A stretch of 54,365 bases of DNA from Candidatus Cloacimonadota bacterium. Lineage in GTDB: Bacteria; Cloacimonadota; Cloacimonadia; Cloacimonadales; Cloacimonadaceae. The translations under genes were made by a program, and so were the position numbers. Below the pieces are notes generated by a model. The model was not told where the DNA came from and searched no databases. It saw nothing but the letters and a program-made list of their open reading frames with translations. Location of the stretch: the NCBI GenBank assembly GCA_029565595.1, contig JAKQNV010000161.1:1-54365 (forward strand), read 5' to 3'. Every line of letters starts with the position of its first letter. Position 1 is the stretch's first letter. Shown here piece by piece: positions 7,427 through 16,580 of this stretch.

Positions 7427-7830
7427 AAGTTGGCAGTGTGGCGCGGGACGGATTTTTGTCAATTGGTTTGGCTGTTGCTTTTCCAAACGTTCCCTGAAAA
7501 AAACTGTCAGAAGCGTCAGCCAGCACTTTTATGCCTCTCATTGTCAGACTATAGATTTCTTTCTCCATGCCTATTCATGTTATCCTGCCAAGGCAGCGTG
7601 CATGGACTTCGTGATTATTATTCTGGTTTGCGCTGAGTAAAGAAAAGTGCCTAAGTCGCTGCTCCTATATAGATCTACTCCAGCCTGGCAGGAATTGTGA
7701 TTTGACCGTCACGGCGATCCGGCTTTTTTGACTTGTTGTGAAAATCAGCCGTATTTTACTAAATATTGTCGCGCAGGGAATGGAAATTGCTTCTCTTTCC
7801 AAGAACATCCAAACGGAAAAGGAGGATACA
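7427..7830. promoter_or_regulatory. Divergent intergenic region with two promoter candidates
   Basis: TTGACT at 7728-7733 with TATTTT 18 nt downstream (7752-7757) is a sigma-70-like candidate for the gene at 7831. GGAATG-gaaa-TTGCT at 7777-7791 fits the sigma-54 GG-N10-GC spacing with two differences from the GGCACG-N4-TTGCW consensus, 41 nt before the ATG. No gene seen. Confidence 0.35.
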
Positions 7831-9051
7831 ATGAGATATCTACTGATGTTTGCGTTGTTGGGCATTGCGCTGGCGGGATACGCTTTTGACTGTACCCAGT
7901 TCGGTCCGACCGTGGATGAGCTATGGTGTGCCGATCTGCAACAGGAACCCCTCAGTTTTGGTGGCATGTCCGGTGGCTGGTCCGGCATCTTCATCGAAGA
8001 AAACGACCAGTGGGCCTTTTATTCCAATTTTCCGCAGTATATTCCGCTCTGGGACATCTACAAACGGGACGCCTCCACTTTTATGGGGTTGTTTGGGATG
8101 GGAACCTACAGCGACGGGCTTTACAACTTCGACCTGAACGCGCATTCCTGGACCATAGACGAGTGGTTCGTCTGGCCGCATTTCATACAAAAATATCCCA
8201 ACACCGGACGCTACTACGTGGGCGAGTCGATGGGCCTGTTTGATTCCTTCGACGGCAGCGAGTGGAACATCGTCATCGGGATGGGCGGTGCCGACTGCTA
8301 CAGCCTGGCCTGGCAGGACAACCACCTGGTCACAAACATCGGTTCCAGCGTCCGCTATTCCAGCGATTCCGGCCAGACCTGGCAGCAGTCATCTATGATC
8401 CTGCTCAAAGGTTTCCGTTTTGCCGCGGACGGAACGCTCTACGGGCTGATGAACGCCGGCTCCGATTCCGACGGCCTCTGGCGCTCCGAGGATTTCGGCG
8501 CCACCTGGAACGTGGTTTTCTACACCACCGGGCTTTGCTGCATCGGACCGGACTTCAACGGCGTCCTGCCCCTGGGCTGGGACCAGGTCAACGAAGTTGG
8601 CTGTCACGCCGCCCTGGTCGATTCGCTGGGCAACCTGACCCCCCTCAACCATCCCAGCCTGGCCAGCGCGGTGCGGGAAATGGAGATCTTTCCGCTGATC
8701 AACACCCCCTCCTTTTATGTGATCAATGGCGACGGCTGCTTCTATATTACCGGTTTCATCAACACGGCGGCTGAGGATGAAACCATCCCGCCCGTTCCGG
8801 AACCAGCGCTCCGGGTCTGGCCTAATCCGGCGCGTTCGCAGCTGAGGATCGCAATCGACCGGGGCAGCCAGGAGCCGGTGAGCCTCGCATTCTACGATGT
8901 GAAAGGGCGCAAGGTCCTTTCCGCCGCACCCGTCGCTCTCCGTGACGGTTGTCTAGAACAAACGCTTCCTCCGCTGCCAGCCGGGCTGTATCTACTCAAA
9001 GTAAAGCAGGGACCGCGCGTTTTCCTTGACAGGATTGTTGTCTGCAAATAG
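7831..9051 (+). CDS. Exported BNR/Asp-box-like protein with type IX sorting domain
   Basis: 406 residues from ATG 7831, which has an excellent AAAAGGAGG 8 nt upstream; the longer ORF from 7738 has none. MRYLLMFALLGIALAGYAFD is a signal peptide. The central region carries Asp-box-type motifs (YSSDSGQTW, RSEDFGATW), typical of six- or seven-bladed propellers such as sialidase-like and photosystem-assembly-like proteins. The C-terminal 80 residues (from LRVWPNPARSQLRI through FYDVKGRKVL, LPAGLYLLKV and IVVCK) match the Por secretion tail used by type IX secretion. It is therefore probably delivered through the outer membrane to the surface. The ligand or substrate is unknown; the sialidase catalytic residues are not evident. 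Confidence 0.78.
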   Translation: MRYLLMFALLGIALAGYAFDCTQFGPTVDELWCADLQQEPLSFGGMSGGWSGIFIEENDQWAFYSNFPQYIPLWDIYKRDASTFMGLFGMGTYSDGLYNFDLNAHSWTIDEWFVWPHFIQKYPNTGRYYVGESMGLFDSFDGSEWNIVIGMGGADCYSLAWQDNHLVTNIGSSVRYSSDSGQTWQQSSMILLKGFRFAADGTLYGLMNAGSDSDGLWRSEDFGATWNVVFYTTGLCCIGPDFNGVLPLGWDQVNEVGCHAALVDSLGNLTPLNHPSLASAVREMEIFPLINTPSFYVINGDGCFYITGFINTAAEDETIPPVPEPALRVWPNPARSQLRIAIDRGSQEPVSLAFYDVKGRKVLSAAPVALRDGCLEQTLPPLPAGLYLLKVKQGPRVFLDRIVVCK

Positions 9052-9092
9052 GCTTGCTGAGGGAAGTAAGAAGCAAACAGAATTTTATGTAT

Positions 9093-9110
9093 CGGGCCCG
9101 TTAGCGCCCG
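9093..9110 (+). promoter_or_regulatory. Small hairpin abutting the ribosome binding site
   Basis: CGGGC (9093-9097) pairs with GCCCG (9106-9110) directly before the AAGGAG of the next gene at 9127. It could modulate translation or be part of a terminator without a T-run. No more can be said. Confidence 0.25.
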
Positions 9111-9126
9111 GAAGGAGAATAATCCT

Positions 9127-9876
9127 ATGTTCAAGCATTGTCTCTTACTGGTAACATTGTCACTTTGCCTGGCCTCCCTATCCGCCCAAACGGATTTTGC
9201 CACCGGGACCGGCTCTGGCGAAAACGCAGAGGATTCATTGCAGAAAGTAGCCGCGGACTCAAGCAATGCCGATCCCCAGTTCGTGGCAGCGGACCAGGCT
9301 TTGTTTGTCATCCCCACAGCCTACACCATGCCCAAAGGAAAATCGGCCATCACCGATTTCGAGCTGCTGATTTTACAGTACACCTATGCCCCCGTAGAAC
9401 ATTTACACATCAGCGCCGGCATGGCCTTTCCTATCGTTTCCGAACTGATCCGATCCCTGACCATTGGGGCCAAGTTCAACTACTTTCATCAGGGCAATGT
9501 ACAAGCCGCCGTCTTCGGTTCTTATTCACCGCATCCAGACATCCGGGCAGCCAATATCGGCCATGTGCTGAGCATCGGCAAACCCGGCGGAAGCGTGCAT
9601 TTTGCGGTCACCAAACCTTTCGGCGAGATCGAGGACATCGGAAAAGGAGGCGTGGTGGCGGCCCTGGGCGGAATTGCGGATCTCGGCCCGCGTGTGGCCG
9701 GCATCGGCGAATTGTATCTTTATCTCAGCAAAGATGAACCCCTCAAGGCCTTTAACCTGGGCCTGCGTTTCAAGGGCAAAAACATCAGTTGGGATCTGGG
9801 CGGCATGCGTCCCATTGGCATTGATACAGGAGGTTTTATCGCCTTTCCCTTTGTCAAGGCCACGTTCATTTTCTAA
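9127..9876 (+). CDS. Exported beta-rich, probably outer-membrane protein
   Basis: 249 residues with AAGGAG before the ATG. MFKHCLLLVTLSLCLASLSAQT is a signal peptide with an A-x-A-like cleavage region. After a Ser/Asp-rich linker (residues 23-55) the chain alternates short amphipathic strands and turns (HLHISAGMAFPIV, LTIGAKFNYF, VQAAVFGSYS, LYLYLSKD) and ends in aromatic FPFVKATFIF. A C-terminal Phe after an amphipathic strand is characteristic of outer-membrane barrels. No type IX tail is present. I do not recognise a named family. Neighbours on both sides are exported proteins on the same strand, but spacing gives no proof of an operon. Confidence 0.6.
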   Translation: MFKHCLLLVTLSLCLASLSAQTDFATGTGSGENAEDSLQKVAADSSNADPQFVAADQALFVIPTAYTMPKGKSAITDFELLILQYTYAPVEHLHISAGMAFPIVSELIRSLTIGAKFNYFHQGNVQAAVFGSYSPHPDIRAANIGHVLSIGKPGGSVHFAVTKPFGEIEDIGKGGVVAALGGIADLGPRVAGIGELYLYLSKDEPLKAFNLGLRFKGKNISWDLGGMRPIGIDTGGFIAFPFVKATFIF

Positions 9877-10032
9877 GTATGGCACATCACTACCATACAG
9901 GCATTGGAACCCGGCATCCCGAGAGAAATACTCAAACAGCGCGCCTTGGCTCTATAAGTGATTTGATACTGCAGTGCGCGAGTATCTTCGAGAAGAAAGA
10001 CAAGCAAGAGAACTTATAAAAGGAAATAGCAA

Positions 10033-11706
10033 ATGCGGACTCAGTCTGTTTCGGCCAATCATATAGTAATCCTCTGTGTTATGCTGGCAGCTGGTTCTTT
10101 GCTGAACGCCCAGATCCCAGGCTGGCTGTGGGCTTCCAGCGCGGGCGGCCGGCTTGACGATTACAGTTGGGACCTGGCGACCGATGCCGGCGGAAATCGA
10201 TATGTCACCGGTTATTTCACCGGCATAGCAGATTTCGGAGCAGTATCCCTGGCCGGAAATGACGGCTACAACTTCTTCGCCGCCAAATACGACGCCGCTG
10301 GCAATATTTGTTGGGCCAGGCCAGGAATATCTTCCTACAGCGAGGGCAAAGGTATTGCGGCCGATTCCACAGGTTGCTGTTATGTGGCCGGGTCCTTCCT
10401 CTACTCGCTTGATTTGGGCGATTTCACTCTCACGTCCCAGGGCGGAGCGGATATCTTCGTCGGCAAACTGGATACCGACGGCAACTGGCTTTGGGCAGTG
10501 AACGCCGGAAGCGGCGGCTACGATTACAGCGGCAAGGGCATCGCGCTGGACGGCGCGGGAAACGTCTGTGTCACCGGGCTATTTGAAGGAACGGCCACTT
10601 TTGGCGCGAACATTCTCGTCAGTTCGGGCGAAGCGGATATCTTCACCGCCAAACTGGATCCCGACGGCAACTGGCTCTGGGCCAGGCGCGCGGGCGGTCC
10701 CACCTATTGGGACATGGGACAGGACCTCGCTACCGACGATAGTGGCAATATCTACCTCACCGGTCACTTCATCGGCTCAGCTGATTTTGGCCCCACAACC
10801 CTCACGGCCACGGGACTCAGAGACATCTTCGTGGCCAAACTCGATCCCGACGGCAACTGGCTCTGGGCGACCAAGGCCGGCGGCATCGATGACGATTGGG
10901 CCGGCGGAATCGCCGTGGCTGCCGACGGTTCACAGTACATAACCGGAAGTTTTCGCCGCACGGCCCAGTTTGGTGCGGAGTCGCTGTTTAGCGGAAACAA
11001 CAACTATGACGATATCTACGCCGCCAAATTGGACAGCGCCGGAAACTGGCTGTGGGCCAGGCGGGCGGGAGGTTCAAGCTATCACGATTACGGCCACGGC
11101 ATAGCTGTCAGCGCCAACGGCGGCTGCCAGGTAACTGGATTGTTCAGCAATACAGCGGATTTCGGGGATTTTTTCCTCTACAGCCGGGGCAGCGGAGATA
11201 TTTTCGCTTCTGAATTGGACAGCGTCGGCAACTGGCTCTGGGCAAAACGCGCCGGCGGGGAAGGCTGGGATTCCGGTTTTGCCATAGCCGCAGTTCCCTC
11301 GGGAGAAATATGCGTGACAGGGATCATTGCCGAGGAGGCCGCCTTCAAACCATTTGTGCTGACCAGCCTCGGCGATCAGGACATTTTCATCGCGGAAATG
11401 GCGCCTGGAGTGGACAACGACGACGAACTTGCCCCGGAAGCGGTATCTTACTCGTGTCTATTCCCGGCCCGGCCCAATCCCTGCTTCCGGTCTGAAACGC
11501 TGCGGATCAAAGCGCAGATCTCAGCTGGCGAAGAGGGCGATTTGGGACTATTCAACCTCCGCGGACAGCGTCTCGCCCAGCACAATTTGGGACCGGGCCT
11601 GCACGACATAGATTTTGATACCGGTGATCTGGCCTCCGGGATCTATCTTTTCCGGCTCTCCACCAGGAGTTCCAATGAGATAAGGAAAGTTTTTATAATC
11701 AAGTAG
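10033..11706 (+). CDS. Exported SBBP-like repeat protein with type IX sorting domain
   Basis: 557 residues. Signal peptide roughly residues 1-29 (ending SLLNAQIPG). The body consists of about seven repeats of roughly 60 residues with the recurring pattern GNWLWARRAGG...GxxIAxDxxGNxYVTGxFxGTADFG...DIFxAKLDxxG. This is the SBBP-like beta-propeller repeat found in large surface proteins. The last 80 residues (FPARPNPCFRSETLRI, LGLFNLRGQRLAQ, SGIYLFRLS, VFIIK) are a type IX-like sorting tail. It is likely a cell-surface or released propeller protein; function is unknown. The repeats are close enough at DNA level (GATCCCGACGGCAACTGG recurs) to suggest expansion by recombination. Confidence 0.8.
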   Translation: MRTQSVSANHIVILCVMLAAGSLLNAQIPGWLWASSAGGRLDDYSWDLATDAGGNRYVTGYFTGIADFGAVSLAGNDGYNFFAAKYDAAGNICWARPGISSYSEGKGIAADSTGCCYVAGSFLYSLDLGDFTLTSQGGADIFVGKLDTDGNWLWAVNAGSGGYDYSGKGIALDGAGNVCVTGLFEGTATFGANILVSSGEADIFTAKLDPDGNWLWARRAGGPTYWDMGQDLATDDSGNIYLTGHFIGSADFGPTTLTATGLRDIFVAKLDPDGNWLWATKAGGIDDDWAGGIAVAADGSQYITGSFRRTAQFGAESLFSGNNNYDDIYAAKLDSAGNWLWARRAGGSSYHDYGHGIAVSANGGCQVTGLFSNTADFGDFFLYSRGSGDIFASELDSVGNWLWAKRAGGEGWDSGFAIAAVPSGEICVTGIIAEEAAFKPFVLTSLGDQDIFIAEMAPGVDNDDELAPEAVSYSCLFPARPNPCFRSETLRIKAQISAGEEGDLGLFNLRGQRLAQHNLGPGLHDIDFDTGDLASGIYLFRLSTRSSNEIRKVFIIK

Positions 11707-11920
11707 TTGCATCGTTACATTGGAGTCTGATTCGGGTGCGAAGGGTGGCTTGCCCGCTCGGTTACTTTGCGCGGCAAAGTACCTTAACTGGATCGAATGG
11801 ATTTAAGGAATAAAAACTCTCTCTCATCGAGTCGTTGATTTTGTTGCCTTGAATAGGGTCAGCTCTGAGGGCGATTATTAGCCAATCACCTGAGTTTTTT
11901 CGGGACCCCATACAAATATC
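11707..11920. other. Non-coding stretch before the sdpR-like gene
   Basis: No gene or terminator clearly visible. TTTGCGCGGCAAAG (about 11766-11779) forms a short dyad without a T-run. Confidence 0.35.
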
Positions 11921-11961
11921 TTGACATATTTCGGTATCCACTTAATTAGGCATTTAATTAA
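11921..11961 (+). promoter_or_regulatory. Promoter and operator candidate for the sdpR-like gene
   Basis: TTGACA (11921-11926) lies about 60 nt before the chosen start. Within the expected -10 to +1 region is the A/T dyad TTAATTA-ggcatt-TAATTAA (11942-11961). ArsR-family repressors commonly bind such imperfect A/T-rich palindromes at their own promoter, so autoregulation is plausible. Confidence 0.45.
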
Positions 11962-11982
11962 ATGCAAAACAATGGAGACGTG

Positions 11983-12273
11983 ATGTCAGATTCCTTTTAC
12001 AAGGCCATCGCGGACAAGCATCGCCGCAGGATACTTTCGCTGCTGCGCAAAAACGGCACCATGGCGGCCGGCGAGATCGCGAAGAATTTCGAGATCAGCC
12101 TGCCCGCCCTGAGCGAGCACCTGAAGGTCCTGCGCAACGCGGATCTGGTCTCGGCCCGCAAGCACAAGCAGTTTGTGCTCTATACTTTGAATACGACGGT
12201 GTTTGAGGATGTGGCTAGCTGGATAAAAGAACTGACCGACAAAAAAGAGGTGGAACATGATGAGACTGAGTAA
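11983..12273 (+). CDS. ArsR-family winged-helix repressor, SdpR-like
   Basis: 96 residues from ATG 11983 (GGAG six nt upstream); the ATG at 11962 would lie inside the palindromic operator candidate. FYKAIADKHRRRILSLLRKN, then GEIAKNFEISLPALSEHLKVLRNADLVSARKHKQFVLY: a classic ArsR/SmtB winged helix with no metal-binding CxC in the recognition helix. Adjacent DUF1648/SdpI membrane protein makes this an SdpR-type autorepressor. In Bacillus, SdpI binding the killing factor SdpC sequesters SdpR at the membrane and lifts repression. Its 3' end overlaps the sdpI-like start by 17 nt, so the two are co-translated. Confidence 0.85.
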   Translation: MSDSFYKAIADKHRRRILSLLRKNGTMAAGEIAKNFEISLPALSEHLKVLRNADLVSARKHKQFVLYTLNTTVFEDVASWIKELTDKKEVEHDETE

Positions 12274-12919
12274 GTTCAAATGGGTATTGCTGGTCCTGGC
12301 GCTGCATCTGGCCGCGGTGGTTTATTTCATGGTGGCGCTGCCTGCCGGCGCCCGGGTGCCGATGCATTGGAACATCGAGAACCAGATCGATGGCTGGGCG
12401 GGCAAAACAACCGGCCTACTGGTCGGGATCGGAACGAATGTCCTGCTTTTTTTGCTGATCTATCTGATGCCCTGGTATTCCCCTTGGTACCGCAAATACC
12501 AGGAGCGGAACGAGGCTGTCCTGCCTGCCCTGCTCACCGTTTTGGTCGCCTTTTTCGCACTCATCAGCGTTTATTCGCTGGTCATCGCCAAATGGGGAGA
12601 GATCCCGGGCGTGAACATGATTCTGGTGCTGATCGGCTTCCTTTTCATCTTTATGGGCAACCTGCTGCCCAAGGTACCGAAGAACTTTTTCGTCGGTATC
12701 CGCACTCCCTGGACGCTGACCAGCGATAAAATCTGGCAAAAGACCCATCGTCTGGGCGGCATCTGCTTCGTGATCAGCGGACTGATCATGATCGCCAAGG
12801 GTTTCCTGCTCAAGGGAAACCAGCCTTTCCAGGTCGTGACCGCTGTGTTGGCTTTCGCTATACTGCTCTACCCGATTTTGTATTCCTTCATCCTCTACCG
12901 GAAGTTTGGCAGAGACTGA
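12257..12919 (+). CDS. SdpI-like DUF1648 membrane protein (immunity / signalling protein)
   Basis: 220 residues with about six membrane helices. The DUF1648 signature VPMHWNIENQIDGWAGK is in the first loop, and the SdpI-specific segment GNLLPKVPKNFFVGIRTPWT followed by SDKIWQKTHRLGG is in the fourth loop. In Bacillus subtilis SdpI gives immunity to the SDP toxin and signals to SdpR. Many bacteria carry sdpRI without sdpC, where its role is unclear; no toxin gene is visible here. Overlaps sdpR-like by 17 nt, GAGGTGGAAC before the ATG. It is followed by 155 nt of non-coding DNA and a convergent recombinase gene. Confidence 0.88.
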   Translation: MMRLSKFKWVLLVLALHLAAVVYFMVALPAGARVPMHWNIENQIDGWAGKTTGLLVGIGTNVLLFLLIYLMPWYSPWYRKYQERNEAVLPALLTVLVAFFALISVYSLVIAKWGEIPGVNMILVLIGFLFIFMGNLLPKVPKNFFVGIRTPWTLTSDKIWQKTHRLGGICFVISGLIMIAKGFLLKGNQPFQVVTAVLAFAILLYPILYSFILYRKFGRD

Positions 12920-13074
12920 GATCTGGTATATCTCGTTGGCATATATGCGGATATGGCTCTTCCCGAAGTAGGGCTGCTAACACTCGACCGCAACCACGGC
13001 CTCAAACTGCTATGATGAAATAAGCGTTGGCAAGGGAGTTGGAGTCTATTTCAGATAGAGCCCGCGCAAATCGG

Positions 13075-13983
13075 TCAGTCTTTTCCGCGCGGATGCCCTT
13101 TTTTATAGGCCTTTTTTACGTCTTCCAAGGTGACGTGGGTGTAGATTTCGGTGGTTTGAAGATTGGCATGGCCCAGCATTTCCTGCACAGCGCGCAAATC
13201 TGCACCCCTGGCCAACAAATGGGTGGCGAAGCTGTGGCGCAGCGTGTGGGGTGAAAACCCTTTCTGCAGCGCGATCCGGCGGAAATACTTGTCCAGGATG
13301 TTGGTCAGCTGGCGCTGGTCGAAATCCTTGCCGGACTTGGTCAGGAATAGTCGCTCCGAACTTTCTTCAGTGCGCAGTTTGGCCCGCGCCGGCAAATAAT
13401 CCCGGATGGCTGAAACGGCCTGGCTGCCCACCGGTACGACGCGTTCCTTGGAACCTTTGCCGACCACGCGCATCAGACCCCTGTTCAAGTCGATGTCGTT
13501 GAGGCGCAGCTCGGCTAGTTCGGAAATGCGCAAGCCGGAGGAATAAAGCAGCTCGAGGATGGCGCAGTCCCGCACTCCGGTTAGGCTTTCCCGGCCGGGC
13601 GCAGCGAGCAGGGCGCGAATTTCCTCCTCTGTGAAGTAATGCGGCAGTTTTTTCTCGAACTTGGGGCGTTTGACGCGGTCCATGGGGTTTTTGGCGATGC
13701 GGCCGGTCAGTTTCAAATAGCGGAAAAAACTGTTCAGCGCGGCGGTCTTGCGCGCCAGGCTGCGGTTGCCGACCTTGCCGTCGTGCAGCCAGCGCAGCCA
13801 GTCGCGGATCATTTGCACATCGATCCCGTCGCTGCGTACTTCTCCGCCCTCGAAAAACCTCTGCAAGTAGGACTCGAATTGCCTCAGGTCGCGCTCGTAG
13901 GCAATTAACGTGCAGGGGGATTTGGCTTCCGCCCGTATATATTGCAGGTAGTTTTCGAGGTCGTTTCGCATAACGTATTCCAT
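13075..13983 (-). CDS. xerD: Tyrosine recombinase XerC/XerD family
   Basis: 302 residues; a second in-frame ATG at 13971 gives MRNDLENYL and could be the true start. N-terminal SAM-like domain (residues 8-95) and catalytic domain with the full set of residues: Arg in SSGLRISELAEL, Lys in GKGSKERVVPVG, HxxR in SPHTLRHSFATHLL, His in MLGHANLQTT and the nucleophile Tyr in TEIYTHVT. Size and motifs fit the housekeeping XerC/D proteins that resolve chromosome dimers at dif, and no att-like repeats or phage genes flank it. If it is the only Xer in the genome it would be a single-recombinase XerH/XerA-like system; I cannot tell from this window. Confidence 0.88.
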   Translation of the reverse strand: MEYVMRNDLENYLQYIRAEAKSPCTLIAYERDLRQFESYLQRFFEGGEVRSDGIDVQMIRDWLRWLHDGKVGNRSLARKTAALNSFFRYLKLTGRIAKNPMDRVKRPKFEKKLPHYFTEEEIRALLAAPGRESLTGVRDCAILELLYSSGLRISELAELRLNDIDLNRGLMRVVGKGSKERVVPVGSQAVSAIRDYLPARAKLRTEESSERLFLTKSGKDFDQRQLTNILDKYFRRIALQKGFSPHTLRHSFATHLLARGADLRAVQEMLGHANLQTTEIYTHVTLEDVKKAYKKGHPRGKD

Positions 13984-14051
13984 GGCGGCTTATTTTTTGC
14001 TTGCCTGAATGCTTGTCGAGGAAAAAATTGCTCTAGACCCAAGGAGGTTCG

Positions 14052-14807
14052 ATGAATCAGTATATATCCGGCACCGCCAAACTGGGCCAGAACGTGAGCG
14101 TGGGGATCAACGCCGTGATCCTGGATGACGTGCGCATCGGGGATAACTGCCTGATCGGCAACAACGTGGTGATCCATCCGGGCAGCGTTATCGGCGACAA
14201 CGTGCGCATCGACGACAACACCATCATCGGCAAGAAACCGCTATCCTCGCCGCGCAGCATTTTTAAGGTGCCCACGGACCTCAAGCCTGCTTCGGTCGGC
14301 TCCTTTTGCCAGATCGGCGCCAACGTGGTCATCTACGCGCAGTGCGAGATCGGCCAGCGTAACCTGATCGCGGATCTGGCCACGCTGCGCGAAAACGTGA
14401 GTGTCGGCGAACTGAACATCATCGGCCGCAACGTCTCCATTGAAAACTACGTGACCATCGGCTCGCGTAACAAATTTGAGACCAATTGCTATATCACGGC
14501 CTATTCCACCATCGGCGACTACTGTTTTGTGGCTCCCTGCGTGGCCACCAGCAACGACAACTACATGGCCCGCGATCCCGAGCGCTTCCAGCATTTCAAG
14601 GGCGTCACGATGGAGCGCGGAGCCCGCATCGGCGTCAACGCCACCGTTTTGCCTGGCCGGACCATCGGCGAGGATGGCTGTGTGGCCGGCGGGGCGGTCG
14701 TTTCACGCGACGTCCCGGCGCAAAAGGTGGTCCTGGGCAGCCCGGCCAAGCCGCTGCGCGACGTTCCCGAAGGGCAATTATTGAAGAACAATCTGGATAA
14801 ATCATGA
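14052..14807 (+). CDS. Left-handed beta-helix (hexapeptide) acyl/acetyltransferase
   Basis: 251 residues, AAGGAGG before the ATG. The chain is a run of hexapeptide repeats ([LIV]-G-x4), for example VSVGINAVILDDVRIGDNCL and NIIGRNVSIENYVTIG, followed by the NDNYMARDPERFQHF loop and a GVTMERGARIGVNATVLPG segment, ending GSPAKPLRDVP. This fits trimeric transferases that acetylate or acylate nucleotide sugars (WbpD/WlbB-like or LpxA-like). NDNYM...GVTI/M is typical of the UDP-amino-sugar N-acetyltransferases. It overlaps the mannosyltransferase gene (ATGA), so a role in surface glycan or glycolipid assembly is likely. The exact acceptor is unknown. Confidence 0.8.
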   Translation: MNQYISGTAKLGQNVSVGINAVILDDVRIGDNCLIGNNVVIHPGSVIGDNVRIDDNTIIGKKPLSSPRSIFKVPTDLKPASVGSFCQIGANVVIYAQCEIGQRNLIADLATLRENVSVGELNIIGRNVSIENYVTIGSRNKFETNCYITAYSTIGDYCFVAPCVATSNDNYMARDPERFQHFKGVTMERGARIGVNATVLPGRTIGEDGCVAGGAVVSRDVPAQKVVLGSPAKPLRDVPEGQLLKNNLDKS

Positions 14808-15520
14808 AAGCCCTGCTCATAATTCCCACCTACAATGAGATCGAAAACATCGGCCGCATCATCCCCGCTGCGCTCTCCCAGTCGCCGGATTTGCAGATAC
14901 TTGTGATGGACGACAACTCCCCCGATGGAACCGGAGCGGCGGTCAAAAAGATGATGGAGAGCGAGCCGCGTATCCAGCTGATCGAGCGTCCGGGCAAAAT
15001 GGGCCTCGGCTCGGCCTACGTGACCGGCTTCAAATACGCGCTGGAAAACGGTTTCGACTACGTCCTGGAAATGGACGCCGATTTTTCCCACAACCCCGCC
15101 GACCTGCCGCGCTTGCTGGAATCCGCGCACAACAAAGATCTCGTCATCGGTTCGCGTTACTGCCAGGGCGTCAACATCGTCAACTGGCCGATCAAACGCC
15201 TGCTGATAAGCTATTTTGCCTCAAAATACGTGCGTATGATCACCGGCATGCCGGTCAAGGATCCAACTGGCGGCTTCAAATGCTTCAACAGAAAGGTTTT
15301 GGAGGCCATCGACCTGGACCGGATCCTTTCCGACGGCTACGCCTTCCAGATCGAAATGAATTTCCGCGCCTGGGTCAAAGGCTTCCGCGTCCACGAGATC
15401 CCTATCGTGTTTACCGAACGCCTCAACGGCGTGTCTAAAATGAGCCGCCACATAGTCTGGGAAGCGGCCTGGATGGTCTGGAGGCTGCAGGCGATGAAAA
15501 TTTTAGGGATGCTGAAATAA
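14804..15520 (+). CDS. Polyprenol-phosphate mannosyltransferase-like GT2 glycosyltransferase
   Basis: 238 residues. The GT-A fold is clear: [13 protein letters not shown] at the start, DDNSPDGTG for nucleotide binding, [17 protein letters not shown], the metal-binding [10 protein letters not shown] (DxD) and [14 protein letters not shown], then [10 protein letters not shown]. This pattern, with no membrane helices, is diagnostic of dolichol/polyprenol-phosphate mannose synthases, which transfer mannose from GDP-mannose to a lipid phosphate at the cytoplasmic face. The product would be donor for extracytoplasmic mannosylation. It overlaps both its neighbours (ATGA with the hexapeptide transferase, one nt with ruvB), so it is in an operon with them. 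Confidence 0.88.
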   Translation: MKALLIIPTYNEIENIGRIIPAALSQSPDLQILVMDDNSPDGTGAAVKKMMESEPRIQLIERPGKMGLGSAYVTGFKYALENGFDYVLEMDADFSHNPADLPRLLESAHNKDLVIGSRYCQGVNIVNWPIKRLLISYFASKYVRMITGMPVKDPTGGFKCFNRKVLEAIDLDRILSDGYAFQIEMNFRAWVKGFRVHEIPIVFTERLNGVSKMSRHIVWEAAWMVWRLQAMKILGMLK

Positions 15521-16536
15521 TGCTCGAACGCATCAACACGCCGCTGGAACACACCGAGGACGCGGAATTCGACCGCGCGCTGCGGCCGCGCACCCTGGAC
15601 GAATTCATCGGCCAGCAGCACATCAAACAGCTTTTGGACATTTCCATCCGCGCCGCCAAACTGCGCAAGGAGCCGCTCGACCATGTGCTCTTCTTTGGCC
15701 CGCCCGGCCTCGGCAAAACAACCCTGGCTTCCATCATCGCGCGCGAACTGGATGTGGACATCACCGTCAGCAGCGGCCCCGTGATGGAAAAACCCGCCGA
15801 TCTGGCCGGCATCCTGACCAACCTGCAGCGCCACGAAGTGCTTTTCATCGACGAGATCCATCGCCTCAGCCACATCATCGAGGAATACATTTATCCGGCC
15901 ATGGAAGATTTCCAGATGGAGATCATCCTGGACAGCGGACCCAGCGCGCGCACTTTGAAGATCGGGATCGAGCCCTTCACATTGATCGGCGCCACCACCC
16001 GCGCCGGCTTGCTGACCCCGCCCTTGCGCGACCGTTTTGGCATCGTTTTGCGTCTGGATTATTACGATTTTGATTCCATCCGCCAGATCATCCGCCGCTC
16101 CGCGGGCATCCTGGATATCCCGGCCGACGAGGAGGGTATCTCCGAATTGGCGCGTCGCAGCCGGGGAACGCCGCGCATCGCCAACCGCCTCTTGCGTAGG
16201 GTGCGCGACTTCGCCCAGATCATGGGCGACGGCGTGATCACGCTGGATATCGCGCTCCAGGCTTTGGAAATGCTGCAGGTAGACCATGCCGGCCTGGACG
16301 AAATGGACAAACGCCTGCTGACCACTATAATCGAAAACTACCGCGGTGGCCCGGTTGGCCTCAAAACCCTGGCCACGGCGATCGGCGAGGATGCAGGCAC
16401 CATCGAGGAAATCTACGAGCCGTACCTGGTGCAGCAGGGATTTTTGGAACGCACCCCCTCCGGCCGCAAAGTGACCCTCAAAGCCTATCGCCACCTGGGT
16501 TTGCCCTTCAACGACCCCCAGCAGGAAATTTTCTGA
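15520..16536 (+). CDS. ruvB: Holliday junction branch-migration helicase RuvB
   Basis: 338 residues, standard length. The N-terminus [17 protein letters not shown] is the RuvB signature. Walker [12 protein letters not shown] is at about residues 61-71, Walker B FIDEIHRL at about 109-116, sensor 1 [10 protein letters not shown] and the arginine finger region PPLRDRFG follow. The C-terminal winged helix ([27 protein letters not shown]) completes the protein. RuvB hexamers drive branch migration of Holliday junctions with RuvA. ruvA and ruvC are not adjacent; instead the gene is translationally coupled (TAATG) to a glycosyltransferase, an unusual neighbourhood. Confidence 0.97.
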   Translation: MLERINTPLEHTEDAEFDRALRPRTLDEFIGQQHIKQLLDISIRAAKLRKEPLDHVLFFGPPGLGKTTLASIIARELDVDITVSSGPVMEKPADLAGILTNLQRHEVLFIDEIHRLSHIIEEYIYPAMEDFQMEIILDSGPSARTLKIGIEPFTLIGATTRAGLLTPPLRDRFGIVLRLDYYDFDSIRQIIRRSAGILDIPADEEGISELARRSRGTPRIANRLLRRVRDFAQIMGDGVITLDIALQALEMLQVDHAGLDEMDKRLLTTIIENYRGGPVGLKTLATAIGEDAGTIEEIYEPYLVQQGFLERTPSGRKVTLKAYRHLGLPFNDPQQEIF

Positions 16537-16580
16537 GATCTATCTCTGTTCTCTGCTCTCTGATCGCTGCTCTGAACTGA

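Noticed and set aside
6830-7636. 268-residue plus-strand ORF
   Set aside because: Antisense to the Nudix gene, which has clear zinc knuckles and Nudix box.
12950-13020. Short reading frame MALPEVGLLTLDRNHGLKLL
   Set aside because: Twenty codons with no ribosome site; could be the tail of a lost gene, but no family can be named.
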